NCBI GenBank assembly: GCA_017405645.1
Contig: JAFQZZ010000016.1
Span: forward strand, 29,179-93,178
From: Bacillota bacterium
GTDB lineage: Bacteria > Bacillota > Clostridia > Peptostreptococcales > Anaerovoracaceae
DNA: 64,000 nucleotides
Reading direction: 5' to 3'
Part shown: positions 15,581-24,167 of the stretch, piece by piece
Layout of the letters: each line of letters opens with the position of its first letter
Position numbering within the stretch: position 1 is the first letter of the stretch
Translations under genes and position numbers: made by a program
The notes under the pieces: generated by a model
Told to the model about the DNA's origin: nothing
Databases searched by the model: none
Seen by the model: the letters and a program-made list of their open reading frames with translations, nothing else

Positions 15581-16681
15581 ATGAACCGGGGCATCAGCAT
15601 CAAAAACCTGATTCGGATCGCAGCAGCCTACTGTGCAGCGTACATGGGAGCGGCTTTTATCAGCGGCCAGGAAACGCTGCAGTTTTATACTGCCTTCGGG
15701 TGGTGGGGACTTTTTGGTATGATCGCGGGCGTTGCGGTGCTGGTCTATGAAGGGCTGTGCCTGCATCCCGTCATCTGGTCGAACAATCTGACGGACCCTT
15801 ACCAGGCGCTGGATATCATTTGCGGTCCGTGGGTAGGAAAAATCATTACGGCAGTGACCCTGGTGCTGCTGGCGGTCAATCTGATTTCCATGTCGGCGGG
15901 CTCCGGGGCTGTGGCGGCGGAAAACTACGGGCTTCCGAATCTGGCGGGCCGCTGCATCGTTCTGGGCGGCGCCGTGCTGGTGGTCCTGCTGGGACTGGAC
16001 CGGATCGTGGAGGTCCTGGGATTCATAGGCCCGGTGACCATCGGCCTTCTGCTGATCGTGGCAGTTGCATCGTTGGCAGGGGCGCAGCATTCTCCGGCGG
16101 AGGGCATGGCCCTGACAGCCACTGAAGTGGCCTTCAAGGGCGCCGGGACCTGGTACATGTCCGCCATCAAGTATACGGGCTCAGCCATATTGCTGACTCT
16201 GCCCCTGTATATGATCGGCGGCGTCCGGGCCCAAAACCGGAAGGAAGCGGAAATGACCTCTTTTACCGCCCTGATTCCCCTGTTGGGAGTATGGATCCTG
16301 GTGTTTTTCGCCCAGGCGGGGAGCATTTCGTCCGTGGGCGCCACCGAAGTGCCCAACGTCATGCTGGCCCGGCTGCATACCCCGTTTTTGGCGCCGGTGT
16401 TCGGAGGCTGCATCATGCTGGGGACATTCTGCGGGATGACCATGGTATTATGGAGCCTGGTGAGGAAAGCAGCGGAGGAAGGGACCCCGAAATACCGGAT
16501 CCTGACGGTGGGGATCGGCGCGGCAGCGCTGGTGATCTCCGGGCTTCTGCCTTTCTCCAGGATCCTGAACCTGATGTTTTCCGTGGCTTTCTGGCTCGGA
16601 TTCATCCTGCTGGGGATGATGATCGCCGGACGGATCCGGCAGCGCAGGAACGGGAAAGACTGTTTAGATGACAGAAACTGA
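15581..16681 (+). CDS. YkvI-like membrane protein (LeuT-fold superfamily)
   Basis: A 366-residue protein of about ten membrane helices. The N-terminal 'GAAFISGQETLQFYTAFG' matches the 'GxGFASGQE' motif of YkvI-type transporters, which are distant relatives of amino-acid/Na+ symporters. Function is unproven in the family. GGGAGAAG precedes ATG 15581. It is divergent from the SNF symporter, and both probably move amino acids (inference). Confidence 0.78.
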   Translation: MNRGISIKNLIRIAAAYCAAYMGAAFISGQETLQFYTAFGWWGLFGMIAGVAVLVYEGLCLHPVIWSNNLTDPYQALDIICGPWVGKIITAVTLVLLAVNLISMSAGSGAVAAENYGLPNLAGRCIVLGGAVLVVLLGLDRIVEVLGFIGPVTIGLLLIVAVASLAGAQHSPAEGMALTATEVAFKGAGTWYMSAIKYTGSAILLTLPLYMIGGVRAQNRKEAEMTSFTALIPLLGVWILVFFAQAGSISSVGATEVPNVMLARLHTPFLAPVFGGCIMLGTFCGMTMVLWSLVRKAAEEGTPKYRILTVGIGAAALVISGLLPFSRILNLMFSVAFWLGFILLGMMIAGRIRQRRNGKDCLDDRN

Positions 16682-16777
16682 TGGCTGACAGTACAAATAT
16701 GCGTTTTACTTCATAGATAAAGAGTGGTACAGTATCCATGTACCAAGAGAGAAAACATCTGAAAGGTGATGAGACAT

Positions 16778-17716
16778 ATGAAGAAAAACGCATTATTATC
16801 AATGGGTCCCGCCGCCATTCTGCTGGCGGCTGTTTTATGGGGTAACGTCGGACTGTTTACCCGTTCCCTGTATTCCGCCGGATTCACACCCGTGCAGGCT
16901 TCTCTCTGGAGAGCCATCATCGCGGCTGCCATTCTGGTTCCGGTCTTATTCATCACCCGTCCGGCATCCATGAAGCTGAAAAGCTGGAAACACATCGGTT
17001 ATTTCCTGGTTTCCGGGACTTTCGGACTGGGAATGGCCTATATCACTTATTTTATGACCATTGAAGCGTCCACCCTGGCGATGGCGGCGGTGATGCTGTA
17101 TTCTTCCCCCATCGTGGTCACCATCATGGCCTTTTTCCTGCTGAAAGAAAAAATCACATTCCGGAAAAAGATCTCCCTGATCCTGGCTTTCACCGGATGC
17201 CTGGTGATGGCGGGGGTTTTCACCGGCGGTGCCGGCGCCCTGTCCCTGAAAGGACTGGGGATCGGCTTTCTGTCCGGCGTGACCTATGCAACCTACCACT
17301 TGACCAGCAAGATGGCGCTGAAGCATTATGAACCGATGACGGTGGCGGGTTATACCTTCCTGTTTTCCGTTTTCGGGATGATTCCCTTTGCAGACTTCGG
17401 CCGGACGCTGCCCCTGCTGGCGGCACACCCGACTGCGATCCCGGCGGTGCTCGGAGTGGGGGTCCTTTGCACGCTGATCCCCTATACCATCTACACTCTG
17501 GCGATCCGGAACGTGGAGATCGGAAAGGCCACCATCATCTCCTTTGCGGAGCCGCTGACGGCCGTGGTGATGGGGCTTGTGGTGTTCCGGGAACCGTTGA
17601 CGATGAATTCGACGCTGGCTATCGCCATGATGCTGGCTTCGGTCGTTATTGTCAATGCGGACATGAGAAAGCTGCGTCTGCCGGCTTTTTCCCATGTAGC
17701 CCTGGCGCGTTATTAG
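16778..17716 (+). CDS. EamA/DMT-family transporter
   Basis: A 312-residue ten-helix exporter-type protein with duplicated EamA halves: 'ILLAAVLWGNVGLFTRSL' in the first helix and 'TIISFAEPLTAVVMGLVVF' near residue 255. ATG 16778 has AAAGGTGA upstream. It resembles the neighbouring gene at 17835 in length and motif order, suggesting an old duplication. Substrate unknown. Confidence 0.9.
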   Translation: MKKNALLSMGPAAILLAAVLWGNVGLFTRSLYSAGFTPVQASLWRAIIAAAILVPVLFITRPASMKLKSWKHIGYFLVSGTFGLGMAYITYFMTIEASTLAMAAVMLYSSPIVVTIMAFFLLKEKITFRKKISLILAFTGCLVMAGVFTGGAGALSLKGLGIGFLSGVTYATYHLTSKMALKHYEPMTVAGYTFLFSVFGMIPFADFGRTLPLLAAHPTAIPAVLGVGVLCTLIPYTIYTLAIRNVEIGKATIISFAEPLTAVVMGLVVFREPLTMNSTLAIAMMLASVVIVNADMRKLRLPAFSHVALARY

Positions 17717-17738
17717 GAATGCCGCTTTATACATCAGG

Positions 17739-17764
17739 CGCACCGGTTTTCCGGTGCGTTTTTT
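17739..17764 (+). terminator. Rho-independent terminator
   Basis: A perfect 8-bp GC stem (17739-17746 with 17751-17758), TTTT loop and a six-T run follow the EamA gene. Confidence 0.92.
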
Positions 17765-17834
17765 CGTTACTGTACTTTTCACGCGGAATATGGTAAAGTG
17801 GTTTCATAAGTGAGAGACAGGAAGGAGAAGACCA

Positions 17835-18731
17835 ATGGATAGCGGAGGAAAAGCGCTGGCCGGCACGCTGATGGCCTTGGGGGCCGGCGTCTGCTGGGGG
17901 ACCTCCGGGATGTTCATCCGTGTGCTGAACGCCTGGGGCGTCACTTCCTTTCAGGCGGCCATGTTTCGCGGCGGCATGGGATTTCTCATCATGCTGCTGA
18001 TCATGCTGATCAGCCGGAAGGAGAGCCTGAAGGTCGGGAAATTCCGGGACCTGGCGCTGCTGTTTTTCGTCGGCGTGGCCGGACTTTCCACGGCGAACCT
18101 GGCTTACTGCCTGTCGGTGAAGGTCAATCCCCTGGCGGTGGCAGTGGTGCTGATGTATGCGGCGCCGATCTTCTCCACCATCGGGGCGGCCATATTCTTT
18201 AAAGAACGGATCACCCTGCGGAAAGTGATCGCCCTGGCCTGCGCTTTTTCTGGCTGTGTGGTGATGTCCGGGCTGCTGGGAGGGTCTTCCTTCCGGATCA
18301 CGGCGATCGGACTGATTGCGGGCATCCTGTCGGCCCTGGGCTACGCCATCTATATCGTCGGAAGCCGGGCGGCGGTGCAGCGGAACTCCACCGCGGTGAC
18401 CACCCTGTACATGACCATGTTTTACGCATTGGGGACCATCCCCTTCGCCCTGTCGGACGGGCCGCTGCCGGGGAAACTGGCGGGCGTGCTGCCGATTTTC
18501 TTCCTGGTGCTTTTCGGCCTGGTCTGCACGGCGGTGCCTTACACCCTGTACGCCAAGGCCCTTCAGCGGATCGAAGTCGGCAAGGCTTCCGTTCTGGCTT
18601 TTTCCGAACCGGCCACGGCCACGATCATCGGGATCCTCATCTACCGGGAAGCTTTTACTGTCAGTACGGGGCTGGCCCTGGGGCTGATCTTAATATCCAT
18701 CATCATCATGAATAAAGGAGGAGAATCATGA
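17835..18731 (+). CDS. EamA/DMT-family transporter
   Basis: A 298-residue ten-helix transporter ('GAGVCWGTSGMFIRVLNAWG' at the start; 'SVLAFSEPATATIIGILIY' near the end). AAGGAGA precedes ATG 17835. The stop overlaps the next gene's start as ATGA, so it is translationally coupled to an HD-domain protein. Substrate unknown. Confidence 0.9.
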   Translation: MDSGGKALAGTLMALGAGVCWGTSGMFIRVLNAWGVTSFQAAMFRGGMGFLIMLLIMLISRKESLKVGKFRDLALLFFVGVAGLSTANLAYCLSVKVNPLAVAVVLMYAAPIFSTIGAAIFFKERITLRKVIALACAFSGCVVMSGLLGGSSFRITAIGLIAGILSALGYAIYIVGSRAAVQRNSTAVTTLYMTMFYALGTIPFALSDGPLPGKLAGVLPIFFLVLFGLVCTAVPYTLYAKALQRIEVGKASVLAFSEPATATIIGILIYREAFTVSTGLALGLILISIIIMNKGGES

Positions 18732-19303
18732 GTACGACTATGACCCGGCAGGAAGCATACGACCTGCTGCACAAATACATGAAAGGCGAAAACTACCTCA
18801 CCCATTCCTATGCGGTGGAGGCCATCATGCGGGGCATCGCCAAGGTCAAGGCCCCGGAGGACGTGGAATACTGGGGGATCTGCGGCTTGCTCCACGATTT
18901 GGACGAAGAGATCTGCCCCTGGCGGGAGGATTTTTCTACCCATGGGCCCACCTCCGTACAGATTTTAAAGGACGAGGGGTACGACGACCCCGTTATGTTC
19001 AATGCCATCTGTGCCCACAACCCCGAATCCGGCGTCACGGCAAAAACCGAACTGGAGAAGGCGCTTTTGGCGGCGGACCCCATGAGCGGCTTTGTCAAGG
19101 CGGTGGCCCAGATCTATCCGGACCGGAAAATCGCCAGCGTCAAGCCCAAATCCGTCCGGAAGCGTTTCCGGGAGGAGCGGTTCGCTGCGGGGGCCAACCG
19201 GGTGTACATGAAGGCCATCGAGGAGATCGGGATCTCCTACGATGATTTCATCCTCATCGCGTTGGAAGAGATGGGCGCCATCGCCGATCAGATTGGATTG
19301 TAA
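18728..19303 (+). CDS. HD-domain hydrolase-like protein
   Basis: A 191-residue protein. A helical metal site is visible: 'YLTHSYAVEAIM' (His), 'GLLHDLDEE' (the HD pair near residue 56), then 'FNAICAHNPE' and 'ALLAADPMSGF' supply the later His and Asp ligands. This matches small HDIG-type proteins in Firmicutes, which are probably phosphohydrolases; substrate unknown. It is coupled to the upstream EamA gene by a 4-base overlap. Confidence 0.85.
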   Translation: MSTTMTRQEAYDLLHKYMKGENYLTHSYAVEAIMRGIAKVKAPEDVEYWGICGLLHDLDEEICPWREDFSTHGPTSVQILKDEGYDDPVMFNAICAHNPESGVTAKTELEKALLAADPMSGFVKAVAQIYPDRKIASVKPKSVRKRFREERFAAGANRVYMKAIEEIGISYDDFILIALEEMGAIADQIGL

Positions 19304-19327
19304 AAAAGACCCGGGTCTCAGAGAAGA

Positions 19328-19395
19328 AGACTTGCCTCCCCCCTCGGGGGAGGTGGCGCCGAAGGCGGCGGAGGGGGCATTGCGCAGGGCAGTGC
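19328..19395. repeat. GC-rich palindromic intergenic element (candidate dispersed repeat)
   Basis: The spacer contains a CCTCCCCC/GGGGGAGG hairpin, then a GGCGCC-GAA-GGCGGC pattern and a second G-run. This composition resembles the dispersed intergenic palindromes found in many gut Clostridia. Only one copy is in this window, so its repetitive nature is inferred. It may also weaken transcription between the HD gene and the U32 gene. Confidence 0.45.
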
Positions 19396-19437
19396 CTTTT
19401 TTGTATAATAGGGGAAACGGGAACCAAAGGAGCAATT

Positions 19438-21012
19438 ATGGACAGGAAGAAACCGGAACTCCTGGCGCCGGCCGGGGGCATGGAACATTTTGAAGCGGCG
19501 GCGGAAAACGGCGCCGATGCGATCTATTTCGGCGGAAAGGGCTTCAATGCCCGGGAGTATGCCGACAATTTCGAGCCGTCGGAGATGACCCGGGCGATCC
19601 GCTATGCCCACCGGAAGGGCGTCAAAGCCTACATGACCCTGAATACCCTGGTAAAGCAGGAGGAACTGGAGTCCGCCCTGAAGCAGGGAGCGGAAGGGGC
19701 GGAAGCCGGGGTGGACGCCTTCATCATCCAGGACCTGGGGCTGGCGGCCCTTCTGAGAAAGGAACTGCCGGAGATCCCCCTGCACCTGAGTACCCAGGGA
19801 ACGGTCTACGACCGGGCCGGAGTGAAAATGGCCCGGGAACTGGGGTTCAAGCGGGCGGTACTGGCCCGGGAACTGTCCCTGGAACAGATCCGGGACTGCG
19901 CGGCGGAGCCGGGGATCGAGACGGAAATTTTCGTCCATGGAGCCCTGTGCATGTGCCTGTCGGGGCAGTGCGCCATGAGCCAGCTGATCGGCGGTCGAAG
20001 CGGCAACCGGGGCCAGTGCGCCCAGCCCTGCCGGCGGTGGTATGAACTGGAGACCGAAGGAGGGGAACCCCTCGGGGAAGCCGGCTACCTGCTGAGCCCC
20101 CGGGATCTTTCCTACCTGCCGGACCTGAATGCGCTGGTCCGGGCCGGAGTGGATTCCCTGAAGATCGAAGGACGGCTCAAGACGCCGGAATACGCAGCCC
20201 TGACGGTAAAGACCTTCCGGAAATACCTGGACCGGATCGCCGGCGGAGGAGAAAAGGCGCCGGAAGCCCGGGACATGGAACGGCTGGAGCAGGTTTTCAG
20301 CCGGGGGAAGTTCACCCGGGGCTATCTGTACGGCAAACCCAGCGGTGCATTGCTGTCGGGAGACAGCCCCAAACACAGGGGCCTTTTCCTGGGGGAAGTC
20401 CGGAAGGTGCGGCCCTCGGCCATGGGGAAGGAAAAATCTCTGCTGGAACTGGAACTGGCCCGGGACCTGAGAGTGGGAGACGGGATCGAGATCACAGCCC
20501 CCGGTTTTCCCGGCGGCGTGGTGAGTTATATAAAAGGAAGAAAACAGCCGGTGCGGGCGGCGAAGGCCCGGGAGAGGGTCTGGATCGGGGATATCCCGGG
20601 AACGATCCGGCCGGGGGACCCGGTGTATAAAGTGACAGACCGGCAGCTGCTGGAGGAAATCCGGCGGACCTATGAGGGCCGTATGAAACAGGCGGAGGAG
20701 CCTGGAAAGGCTGAAGTAAAAGGCGTCTTCATCGCCGCGGAGGGAAAACCGGTGCAGTTTGCCGTGTCGGACGGCCGGGGACACCGGGCTGCGGCCCGGG
20801 GTACCGTGATCCTGGAACGGGCGGAGAAAGCCCCCACGGACGAAGCGGCGGTCCTGACCCAGCTGAAAAAGACCGGGAATACCCCCTTTGTCCTGGCGGA
20901 GTGCCGGATGGAAATGGAGGCGGGGCTGATGATCCCCATGTCCGAAGTCAAAAAGGTCCGGCGGGAAGCCCTGGAAAAACTGCAGGCACTGCAGGAGAAG
21001 AACGATGACTGA
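19438..21012 (+). CDS. U32 family peptidase / RNA-hydroxylase-like protein
   Basis: A 524-residue protein starting with the TIM-barrel motif 'PELLAPAGGMEHFEAA'. Residues about 160-200 carry the U32 signature: 'EIFVHGALCMCLSGQC', then 'GNRGQCAQPCR', whose four cysteines bind an iron-sulfur cluster in studied relatives. Members include collagenase-like U32 peptidases and RlhA/TrhP, which hydroxylate rRNA or tRNA; which applies here cannot be told. It overlaps the next gene by 8 bases. Confidence 0.9.
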   Translation: MDRKKPELLAPAGGMEHFEAAAENGADAIYFGGKGFNAREYADNFEPSEMTRAIRYAHRKGVKAYMTLNTLVKQEELESALKQGAEGAEAGVDAFIIQDLGLAALLRKELPEIPLHLSTQGTVYDRAGVKMARELGFKRAVLARELSLEQIRDCAAEPGIETEIFVHGALCMCLSGQCAMSQLIGGRSGNRGQCAQPCRRWYELETEGGEPLGEAGYLLSPRDLSYLPDLNALVRAGVDSLKIEGRLKTPEYAALTVKTFRKYLDRIAGGGEKAPEARDMERLEQVFSRGKFTRGYLYGKPSGALLSGDSPKHRGLFLGEVRKVRPSAMGKEKSLLELELARDLRVGDGIEITAPGFPGGVVSYIKGRKQPVRAAKARERVWIGDIPGTIRPGDPVYKVTDRQLLEEIRRTYEGRMKQAEEPGKAEVKGVFIAAEGKPVQFAVSDGRGHRAAARGTVILERAEKAPTDEAAVLTQLKKTGNTPFVLAECRMEMEAGLMIPMSEVKKVRREALEKLQALQEKNDD

Positions 21013-21841
21013 GAAAAAGAATTTCTACATATATAAATGGGAGAGACGGTTCCGGAAAGAAGCGGAAGGCGCCTTCCGGGTCACCGTCAGCATCCGGGAC
21101 CTGGCGGATGCCGGGTGCCGGGAAGACCTGAAGGCCCTGCGGGACGGCGGGACCCGGGTTTACTGCGCCCTGCCGGTGCTGTGGAGACCCGAACAGGGTC
21201 CTGATTTTGACGACGTCCTGACGGACATTGACGGCTGGTACGCCGGCAACCTGGGCCAGATCGAAACCCTCATCGGGACCGGAAAACCCGTCATGGGCGA
21301 CGCCGGCCTCAACGTCTTCAACGAAGAAACCGCCTGCGTTTTGAATAACTTAGGCCTTAGCGGAGCAACCTTATCCTATGAGCTTGAAGAAGGCCGCTTT
21401 TGGGAGACAAACCTTTCCCGGGAGGCGATGGGTGACCGCCGGTCCACGGCGAGCGCGACCGGAAGGGAAGCGGGAGCCGATGTACCGCTGCGCGGAACCC
21501 CGAGCGAGAGCGTCCGACCGGGAAAGAGTTTGACTCCTTCGGCGGCCTTTAACGGGTCCTTCGAATACGAGGTCCTCCGCTATGGCCGCGTCCCGGCCAT
21601 GGTCAGCGAATACTGCCCCCTGGCCGGCGCCGAAAGCCTCCGGGGCACCGGCTGCGGACTCTGCCGGGAACAAAACCCCGTATGGCTCAAAGACTTCAAG
21701 GGCGAACGCTACCCCGTCCTCCTGAACCCGGACGCCTGCACCTCCCTGATCCTGAGCCGCCGGCCCCTCGACCGCCCCTGGGCGGAACAACTGGCCGCCG
21801 ACCGCCCGGACATCATTCAAAGAATATGCCTCTTCGATTAA
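21005..21841 (+). CDS. U32-associated protein resembling the U32 C-terminal half
   Basis: A 278-residue protein read through an 8-base overlap from the U32 gene. Its pattern follows the C-terminal half of long U32 proteins: 'VTVSIRDLADA', 'GDAGLNVFNEETACVLNNLG', 'TLSYELEEG', 'RYGRVPAMVSEYCPLAG', 'GCGLC', 'YPVLLNPDACTSLILSRRPL'. In many Clostridia the two halves are one polypeptide, so the system looks split. Residues about 137-175 are a low-complexity insert encoded by a palindrome-flanked segment (21413-21526). The identification is by pattern, so moderate. Confidence 0.65.
   Translation: MTEKKNFYIYKWERRFRKEAEGAFRVTVSIRDLADAGCREDLKALRDGGTRVYCALPVLWRPEQGPDFDDVLTDIDGWYAGNLGQIETLIGTGKPVMGDAGLNVFNEETACVLNNLGLSGATLSYELEEGRFWETNLSREAMGDRRSTASATGREAGADVPLRGTPSESVRPGKSLTPSAAFNGSFEYEVLRYGRVPAMVSEYCPLAGAESLRGTGCGLCREQNPVWLKDFKGERYPVLLNPDACTSLILSRRPLDRPWAEQLAADRPDIIQRICLFD
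21413..21526 (+). repeat. In-frame palindrome-flanked insertion inside the U32-like gene
   Basis: CTTTCCCGG (21413-21421) and CCGGGAAAG (21518-21526) form a perfect 9-bp inverted repeat around GC-rich sequence with internal partial repeats. The unit is 114 bases, exactly 38 codons, and encodes Arg/Ser/Gly/Ala-rich residues that interrupt the conserved pattern. It resembles coding palindromic elements known from other bacteria; a second copy was not found here. Confidence 0.5.
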
Positions 21842-21848
21842 TTAGGAA

Positions 21849-22097
21849 GGCAAGTGTTTTCTGCTTCCGAGGCCTTAAAAGCTTGCCACCAGTGCCTTTT
21901 GAGAGTATGGGAAGCAAGCATTTTACTCGGTTACAAAGTAAAATGCTTGCCTTAAAAGCGGAAAAACAAGAAATCGCTTAAGATTTCCGCCTGCAAGGCA
22001 AGCTTTTTTACCTCAAACAAAGGAAAACGCTTGCCGGCAAAGGTCTTATAGAAACAGGAAGCAAGCATTGCATTCAATTTCAAGGCAAAATGCTTGC
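21849..22097 (+). repeat. Array of five hairpins with GCAAGC/GCTTGC arms
   Basis: A non-coding stretch of about 250 bases holds consecutive stem-loops: 21849-21887 (GGCAAG/CTTGCC), 21914-21950 (perfect 14-bp stem), 21958-21990 (GCGGAAA/TTTCCGC, or an inner 6-bp stem), 21997-22035 (GGCAAGC/GCTTGCC) and 22061-22097 (9-bp GCAAGCATT/AATGCTTGC). Four of the five share the GCAAGC arm. It is located between the U32-like gene and the uvrB promoter. No T-run qualifies it as a simple terminator. Confidence 0.6.
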
Positions 22098-22103
22098 GTT
22101 GGA

Positions 22104-22115
22104 GAACATTTGTTT
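22104..22115 (+). promoter_or_regulatory. LexA-like (SOS) operator upstream of uvrB
   Basis: GAAC-ATTT-GTTT matches 7 of 8 fixed bases of the Gram-positive LexA box GAAC-N4-GTTC and overlaps the -35 hexamer. uvrB and uvrA are SOS genes in many Firmicutes. Confidence 0.6.
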
Positions 22116-22142
22116 GCATATTCGGTGCATTCATGGTATAAT
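22114..22142 (+). promoter_or_regulatory. Promoter of the uvrB-uvrA-pnc-uvrC operon
   Basis: TTGCAT (22114-22119) and TATAAT (22137-22142) spaced by 17 bases. A small TACCA/TGGTA inverted repeat covers the start point. The predicted start is about 37 bases upstream of the uvrB ATG. Confidence 0.85.
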
Positions 22143-22186
22143 ACCAAGTGGTACAATTTGCGGAAAAAGAGAGAAGGAAGAGAGAA

Positions 22187-24154
22187 ATGCCACAGTTCAA
22201 AGTCGTTTCCGACTACAAACCCATGGGCGACCAGCCCCAGGCCATCGACCAGCTGGCGGCCGGCATCCTGGCGGGGAAGAAACACCAGACCCTTCTGGGG
22301 GTCACCGGCTCCGGCAAGACCTTCACCATCGCCAATGTGATCGAGAAGGTCCAGAAGCCCACCCTGGTCATCTCCCATAACAAGACCCTGGCCGCCCAGC
22401 TCTACGGCGAATTCAAAGAGTTCTTCCCGAACAACGCCGTGGAATACTTCGTTTCCTATTACGATTACTATCAGCCGGAGGCCTACGTGCCCCAGACGGA
22501 CACCTATATCGAAAAGGACTCCGACATCAACGACGAGATCGACAAACTGCGGCACTCCGCCACCTCCGCGCTGGTGGAGCGGCGGGATGTGATCATCGTG
22601 GCCAGCGTGTCCTGCATCTACGGACTGGGTTCCCCCATCGACTACGAGAACCAGGTGCTGTCCCTGCGGCCCGGCATGGAGAAGAGCCGCAGCGAGATCA
22701 TCCGAAAACTGGTGGACATTCAGTACGTCCGCAACGACATGAGCATCGCCCGGGGCACCTTCCGGGTGCGGGGCGACATCATCGACATCTTCCCGGCGGG
22801 GTCGGAAAAGACCATCCGGGTGGAACTCTTCGGGGATGAAGTGGAATCGATCCGGGAAGTGAATTACCTGACCGGGGAGATCCTGGGCTACCGGAACCAC
22901 GTGGCCATCTACCCGGCCTCCCACTATGTCACCAGCGAGGAGAACATCCTGAGGGCGGTGGACTCTATCGAAGAGGAACTGGAGGAGCGGATCCGGTTCT
23001 TTACCGACCGGGGGAAACTCCTGGAGGCCCAGCGGATCGAACAGCGGACCCGCTACGACATCGAAATGCTGCGGGCCACCGGGTCCTGCAAGGGCATCGA
23101 AAACTATTCCCGGCATCTGACGGGCCTGGCCCCGGGCCAGCGGCCCTACACCCTGATCGACTATTTCCCGGAGGACTGGCTCCTGGTGGTGGACGAATCC
23201 CACGTGATGATGCCCCAGCTGAGGGCCATGTATGCGGGGGACCGCTCCCGGAAGGAAGCCCTGGTGGAATATGGGTTCCGGCTGCCTTCGGCGCTGGACA
23301 ACCGGCCCATGAAGTTTCAGGAGTTCGAACAGCAGGTGAAACAGGCGGTCTACGTCAGCGCCACGCCCGCTCCTTATGAAAAGGAAAAGAGCGGCGGCGT
23401 CTTCGTGGAGCAGCTCATCCGGCCCACGGGGCTGGTGGACCCGCCCATCGACATCCGGCCCACAGAGGGCCAGATCGATGACCTGATCGGCGAGATCCAC
23501 CGGGTCACGGAGCGGGGCGAGCGGATCCTGGTGACCACCTTAACGAAGAAAATGGCGGAGCGCCTGACGGATTACCTGTCCGGCGCTGGCATCAAAGTCA
23601 AATATATGCACTCCGATACGGAGACCCTGGAGCGGACGGAAATCATCCGGGACCTCAGGCTCGGGGAATTCGACGTACTGGTGGGGATCAACCTCCTGCG
23701 GGAAGGGCTGGACCTGCCGGAAGTCTCCCTGATCGCGATCCTGGACGCAGACAAGGAGGGCTTCCTGAGGACGGAGACCTCCCTGGTCCAGACCGTGGGA
23801 CGGGCAGCCCGAAACGTGAACGGACGGGTCATCATGTATGCGGATACCGTCACCGGCTCCATGCGGCGGGCCATCGACGAGACCAATCGCCGGCGGAAAG
23901 TCCAGGAGGACTACAACCGGGCCCACGGCATCACCCCGCAGACGGTCCAAAAGGGCGTCCGGGACAAGATCGAGGCCACCATGGCGGCGGAGGAGATGGA
24001 ACCCTTCTATACCGGCAAATCATCGGAAATGACCGCCAGGGAGAGAAAGCAGCTCATCGAGAAGCTGGAAGCGGAAATGAGGGACTGCGCGAAGAACCTG
24101 CAGTTTGAACGGGCGGCGGAACTTCGCGATCAGATATTGGAATTAAAGAGATAG
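22187..24154 (+). CDS. uvrB: Excinuclease ABC subunit B
   Basis: A 655-residue damage-verifying helicase of nucleotide excision repair. Walker A 'GVTGSGKT' is at residues 38-45, the beta-hairpin '[12 protein letters not shown]' follows near 93, '[10 protein letters not shown]' is the Walker B region, and the C-terminal UVR motif ('[20 protein letters not shown]') contacts UvrC. ATG 22187 with AAGGAAG upstream fits the conserved N-terminus; an earlier GTG would lie in the promoter leader. First gene of the operon. Confidence 0.98.
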   Translation: MPQFKVVSDYKPMGDQPQAIDQLAAGILAGKKHQTLLGVTGSGKTFTIANVIEKVQKPTLVISHNKTLAAQLYGEFKEFFPNNAVEYFVSYYDYYQPEAYVPQTDTYIEKDSDINDEIDKLRHSATSALVERRDVIIVASVSCIYGLGSPIDYENQVLSLRPGMEKSRSEIIRKLVDIQYVRNDMSIARGTFRVRGDIIDIFPAGSEKTIRVELFGDEVESIREVNYLTGEILGYRNHVAIYPASHYVTSEENILRAVDSIEEELEERIRFFTDRGKLLEAQRIEQRTRYDIEMLRATGSCKGIENYSRHLTGLAPGQRPYTLIDYFPEDWLLVVDESHVMMPQLRAMYAGDRSRKEALVEYGFRLPSALDNRPMKFQEFEQQVKQAVYVSATPAPYEKEKSGGVFVEQLIRPTGLVDPPIDIRPTEGQIDDLIGEIHRVTERGERILVTTLTKKMAERLTDYLSGAGIKVKYMHSDTETLERTEIIRDLRLGEFDVLVGINLLREGLDLPEVSLIAILDADKEGFLRTETSLVQTVGRAARNVNGRVIMYADTVTGSMRRAIDETNRRRKVQEDYNRAHGITPQTVQKGVRDKIEATMAAEEMEPFYTGKSSEMTARERKQLIEKLEAEMRDCAKNLQFERAAELRDQILELKR

Positions 24155-24167
24155 AAAAGGTACTGAC

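Noticed and set aside
19318..20784. A 488-codon minus-strand frame opposite the U32 gene
   Set aside because: The plus strand encodes a clear U32 protein; the minus frame shows only Pro/Gln/Arg-rich shadow sequence.
21849..22097. GCAAGC array considered as a CRISPR array
   Set aside because: Units are inverted repeats of varied length, not constant direct repeats with equal spacers, and no cas gene is present.
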